From assembly GCA_964368965.1 (NCBI GenBank), contig CAYJDR010000032.1, forward strand, positions 1 through 24,244: a stretch of 24,244 nucleotides of DNA, written 5' to 3'. The DNA comes from CAYJDR01 sp964368965 (GTDB lineage Bacteria > Chrysiogenota > Deferribacteres > Deferribacterales > Mucispirillaceae). The number at the start of each line of letters is the position of its first letter. Position 1 is the first letter of the stretch. Positions 22,967 to 24,244 of this stretch are shown here, piece after piece. The position numbers and the translations under genes are program-made. The notes below the pieces were generated by a model. The model did no database searches. It was not told the origin of the DNA and saw nothing but the letters and a program-made list of their open reading frames with translations.

Positions 22967-24100
22967 TTAGTTGTGTTCATCCTTCAAGTCTTCGAGCAAG
23001 TTTGAAAGTAACATAAATTTATCATGCTTTGATACTTTTGAAATTCTATCTTCAACTTTACTAGTTTTGATAACATCGGCATGCTTTTCAACAAGCATCC
23101 AATTCTCTGGCTCAATGTTATTGATGATATACGGATGATGGCTTGTTATAATGAACTGTGCATTACTTCGTGACATGATAAGTTCTACCACAGGCTCTAA
23201 ACAGTTTACACCGAAACTATTTTCAATTTCATCTATTAGGAAAACAGAGTTTTCAGAAGATAGGTAGATGGATGATAGATATTGTAGTGCTTTGACCATG
23301 CCTGATGACACAGAGTGGATATTTATCCACTTACCACATCCATATTCCTTTATTTCAAGAGTATACAACATACCGCCAGGAATTTTTTGTTGTTCAACGA
23401 ATCTTATATCTTCAACGTATGGAAAAATTTCTTGATAGGTACTTTTAATGTCGTTAAATAATTGCTTATCAAGATAAAAAACGTGGAGTAACATGTTTAG
23501 AGGTGTAACACCAAATAATCTGATTATTTGCATGTCGAATGCTTCATCATTTATAGCAAAATGTTCTTTATCTAACAAAACATTAGCAATGCGAGTATGA
23601 TAAAAGCTAGTATAGAAATAAACTAAATCGTTCACTTCTCTTAATAAGTATAGTACACTTTGAGTATTAGGGAGTTTTGGTGTTTCTTCACCATTGAGAT
23701 GTATTGAGCCATTTTCACGTTTTACAACGTCTTGACCATCAATGATGACTATTTCATTTATAAAGTTATTAACAGCCCTTTTATCAGCATCTGTTGTAAA
23801 AGCTTGATAAATCGGATCTAGAAAAGAGCTACGTTCACTATCATGATTTTTGCTATTAAACGCAGTTTCACCATTCCAAATAACATCTCTATTTTCATTG
23901 TCAGTAAAGTGAATTTCCCATTTTAAGCCTTGATAAGACGCACCAAACAACGCGATTTCAACTAAGCTTTTTATCGCATTCAATATCCTAGTTTTGCCTG
24001 CACCTGATAAACCTACAAGTAATGACAATCGGTCAAACTCGACTTTCTCAAGTTTCCATCCTGCTGCTTTGTCTTCAAATGTAAGGCTTTTAATGTACAT
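22967..24100 (-). CDS. AAA/ABC-type ATPase of a two-gene (defence-like) module
   Basis: A 377-residue SMC/OLD-like ATPase (AAA_15/AAA_21 style): Walker A GLSGAGKT (30-37), a helical insertion of about 200 residues without long coiled coil, a signature-like SVSSGMVKAL (263-272), Walker B FLIDEIE (287-293, D290 and E291), and TSHHPYIINN (319-328) with the switch His. A GGAAAA-type site and a good promoter lie upstream. The gene and its partner look visibly richer in A+T than murB and its neighbours, fitting recent acquisition. Probable role: sensor/motor for the TOPRIM effector in phage defence (inference). Confidence 0.8.
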   Translation of the reverse strand: MYIKSLTFEDKAAGWKLEKVEFDRLSLLVGLSGAGKTRILNAIKSLVEIALFGASYQGLKWEIHFTDNENRDVIWNGETAFNSKNHDSERSSFLDPIYQAFTTDADKRAVNNFINEIVIIDGQDVVKRENGSIHLNGEETPKLPNTQSVLYLLREVNDLVYFYTSFYHTRIANVLLDKEHFAINDEAFDMQIIRLFGVTPLNMLLHVFYLDKQLFNDIKSTYQEIFPYVEDIRFVEQQKIPGGMLYTLEIKEYGCGKWINIHSVSSGMVKALQYLSSIYLSSENSVFLIDEIENSFGVNCLEPVVELIMSRSNAQFIITSHHPYIINNIEPENWMLVEKHADVIKTSKVEDRISKVSKHDKFMLLSNLLEDLKDEHN

Positions 24101-24136
24101 CTAACTTTTCCTTTGATTTATATTTATATACTAAAT

Positions 24137-24165
24137 AGGATAATTCGATACTTTGTTGCTGTCAA
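24137..24165 (-). promoter_or_regulatory. Promoter of the ATPase-TOPRIM operon
   Basis: On the minus strand a consensus TTGACA (24165-24160), exactly 17 bases, then TATCCT (24142-24137, 4 of 6). The 5' UTR is about 30 bases. Confidence 0.6.
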
Positions 24166-24175
24166 GATATATTTA

Positions 24176-24196
24176 CCCCCCCCACCTCCCCACCCC
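24176..24196 (-). repeat. G-rich homopolymer tract upstream of the module promoter
   Basis: The plus strand has eight C (24176-24183), then CC, CCCC and CCCC separated by single A or T. On the coding (minus) strand this is G4-T-G4-A-GG-T-G8, ending 10 bases before the -35 box. It can in principle form a G-quadruplex, and the G8 run could change length by slippage. Nothing else that I recognise lies in 24197-24244, which is AT-rich. Confidence 0.7.
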
Positions 24197-24244
24197 AAAC
24201 TAATAAGTTGCATATTTATCACAACTAGTATATATTGTTATAGA

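Noticed and set aside
22298..24100. Assignment as PARIS (AriAB) proper
   Set aside because: The layout is similar, but the effector motifs look like DUF4276/RloB rather than DUF4435, so only a general ATPase-TOPRIM call is justified.

Overview
The window reads as chromosomal DNA of a Gram-negative bacterium. It has a LolC/E-LolD lipoprotein export pair, an outer-membrane-type lipoprotein and single-copy housekeeping genes. Moderate-to-low G+C, one LolC/E-type permease, a membrane pyrophosphatase of the K+-dependent, Na+-pump-like class, and an rpsF-ssb-rpsR cluster would fit Deferribacterota or a related anaerobic lineage. That placement is inference, not proof. No rRNA, tRNA, CRISPR array, transposase or phage gene was seen.

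Layout. 1-2725 (+): last codons of prs, then pth and the pyrophosphatase hppA. 2726-3121: a convergent gap with a structured repeat, two hairpin terminators and a possible small RNA. 3122-4968 (-): a DUF2232-like membrane protein overlapping a cation-diffusion-facilitator metal exporter. 5259-5549 (+): a small ABM-family monooxygenase. 5755-9356 (-): rluD, a TPR protein, an AI-2E/PerM-family membrane protein and an IclR regulator. 9493-10632 (+): rpsF-ssb-rpsR. 10798-12837 (-): a large GLUG-repeat lipoprotein with its own strong promoter. 13082-22146 (+): ychF, an exported SH3 protein, moaC, nadE, guaB, then lolC/E, lolD, a TRIC/UPF0126 channel-like protein, an MTA/MTI phosphorylase and murB, mostly closely spaced or overlapping. 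22298-24100 (-): an AAA/ABC-type ATPase followed directly by a TOPRIM-like DUF4276/RloB-type protein, which looks like a defence module.

The most interesting signal is a dispersed structured element. Three copies (2731-2834, 5635-5761 on the minus strand, and 22136-22247) share short conserved blocks (CGKTGTTAY, TCATKTAC, GTAMACTSC, GCCTAG) at nearly fixed spacing. Their intervening stems keep pairing while the sequence changes, including a G-C to T-A exchange in the central hairpin. Each copy begins at or just after a stop codon, in sense orientation to that gene, in a gap between converging genes. Fragments occur at 3084-3109 and 22263-22289. The second fragment abuts the ATPase/TOPRIM module, whose promoter is preceded by a G-rich tract with a run of eight G on its coding strand.
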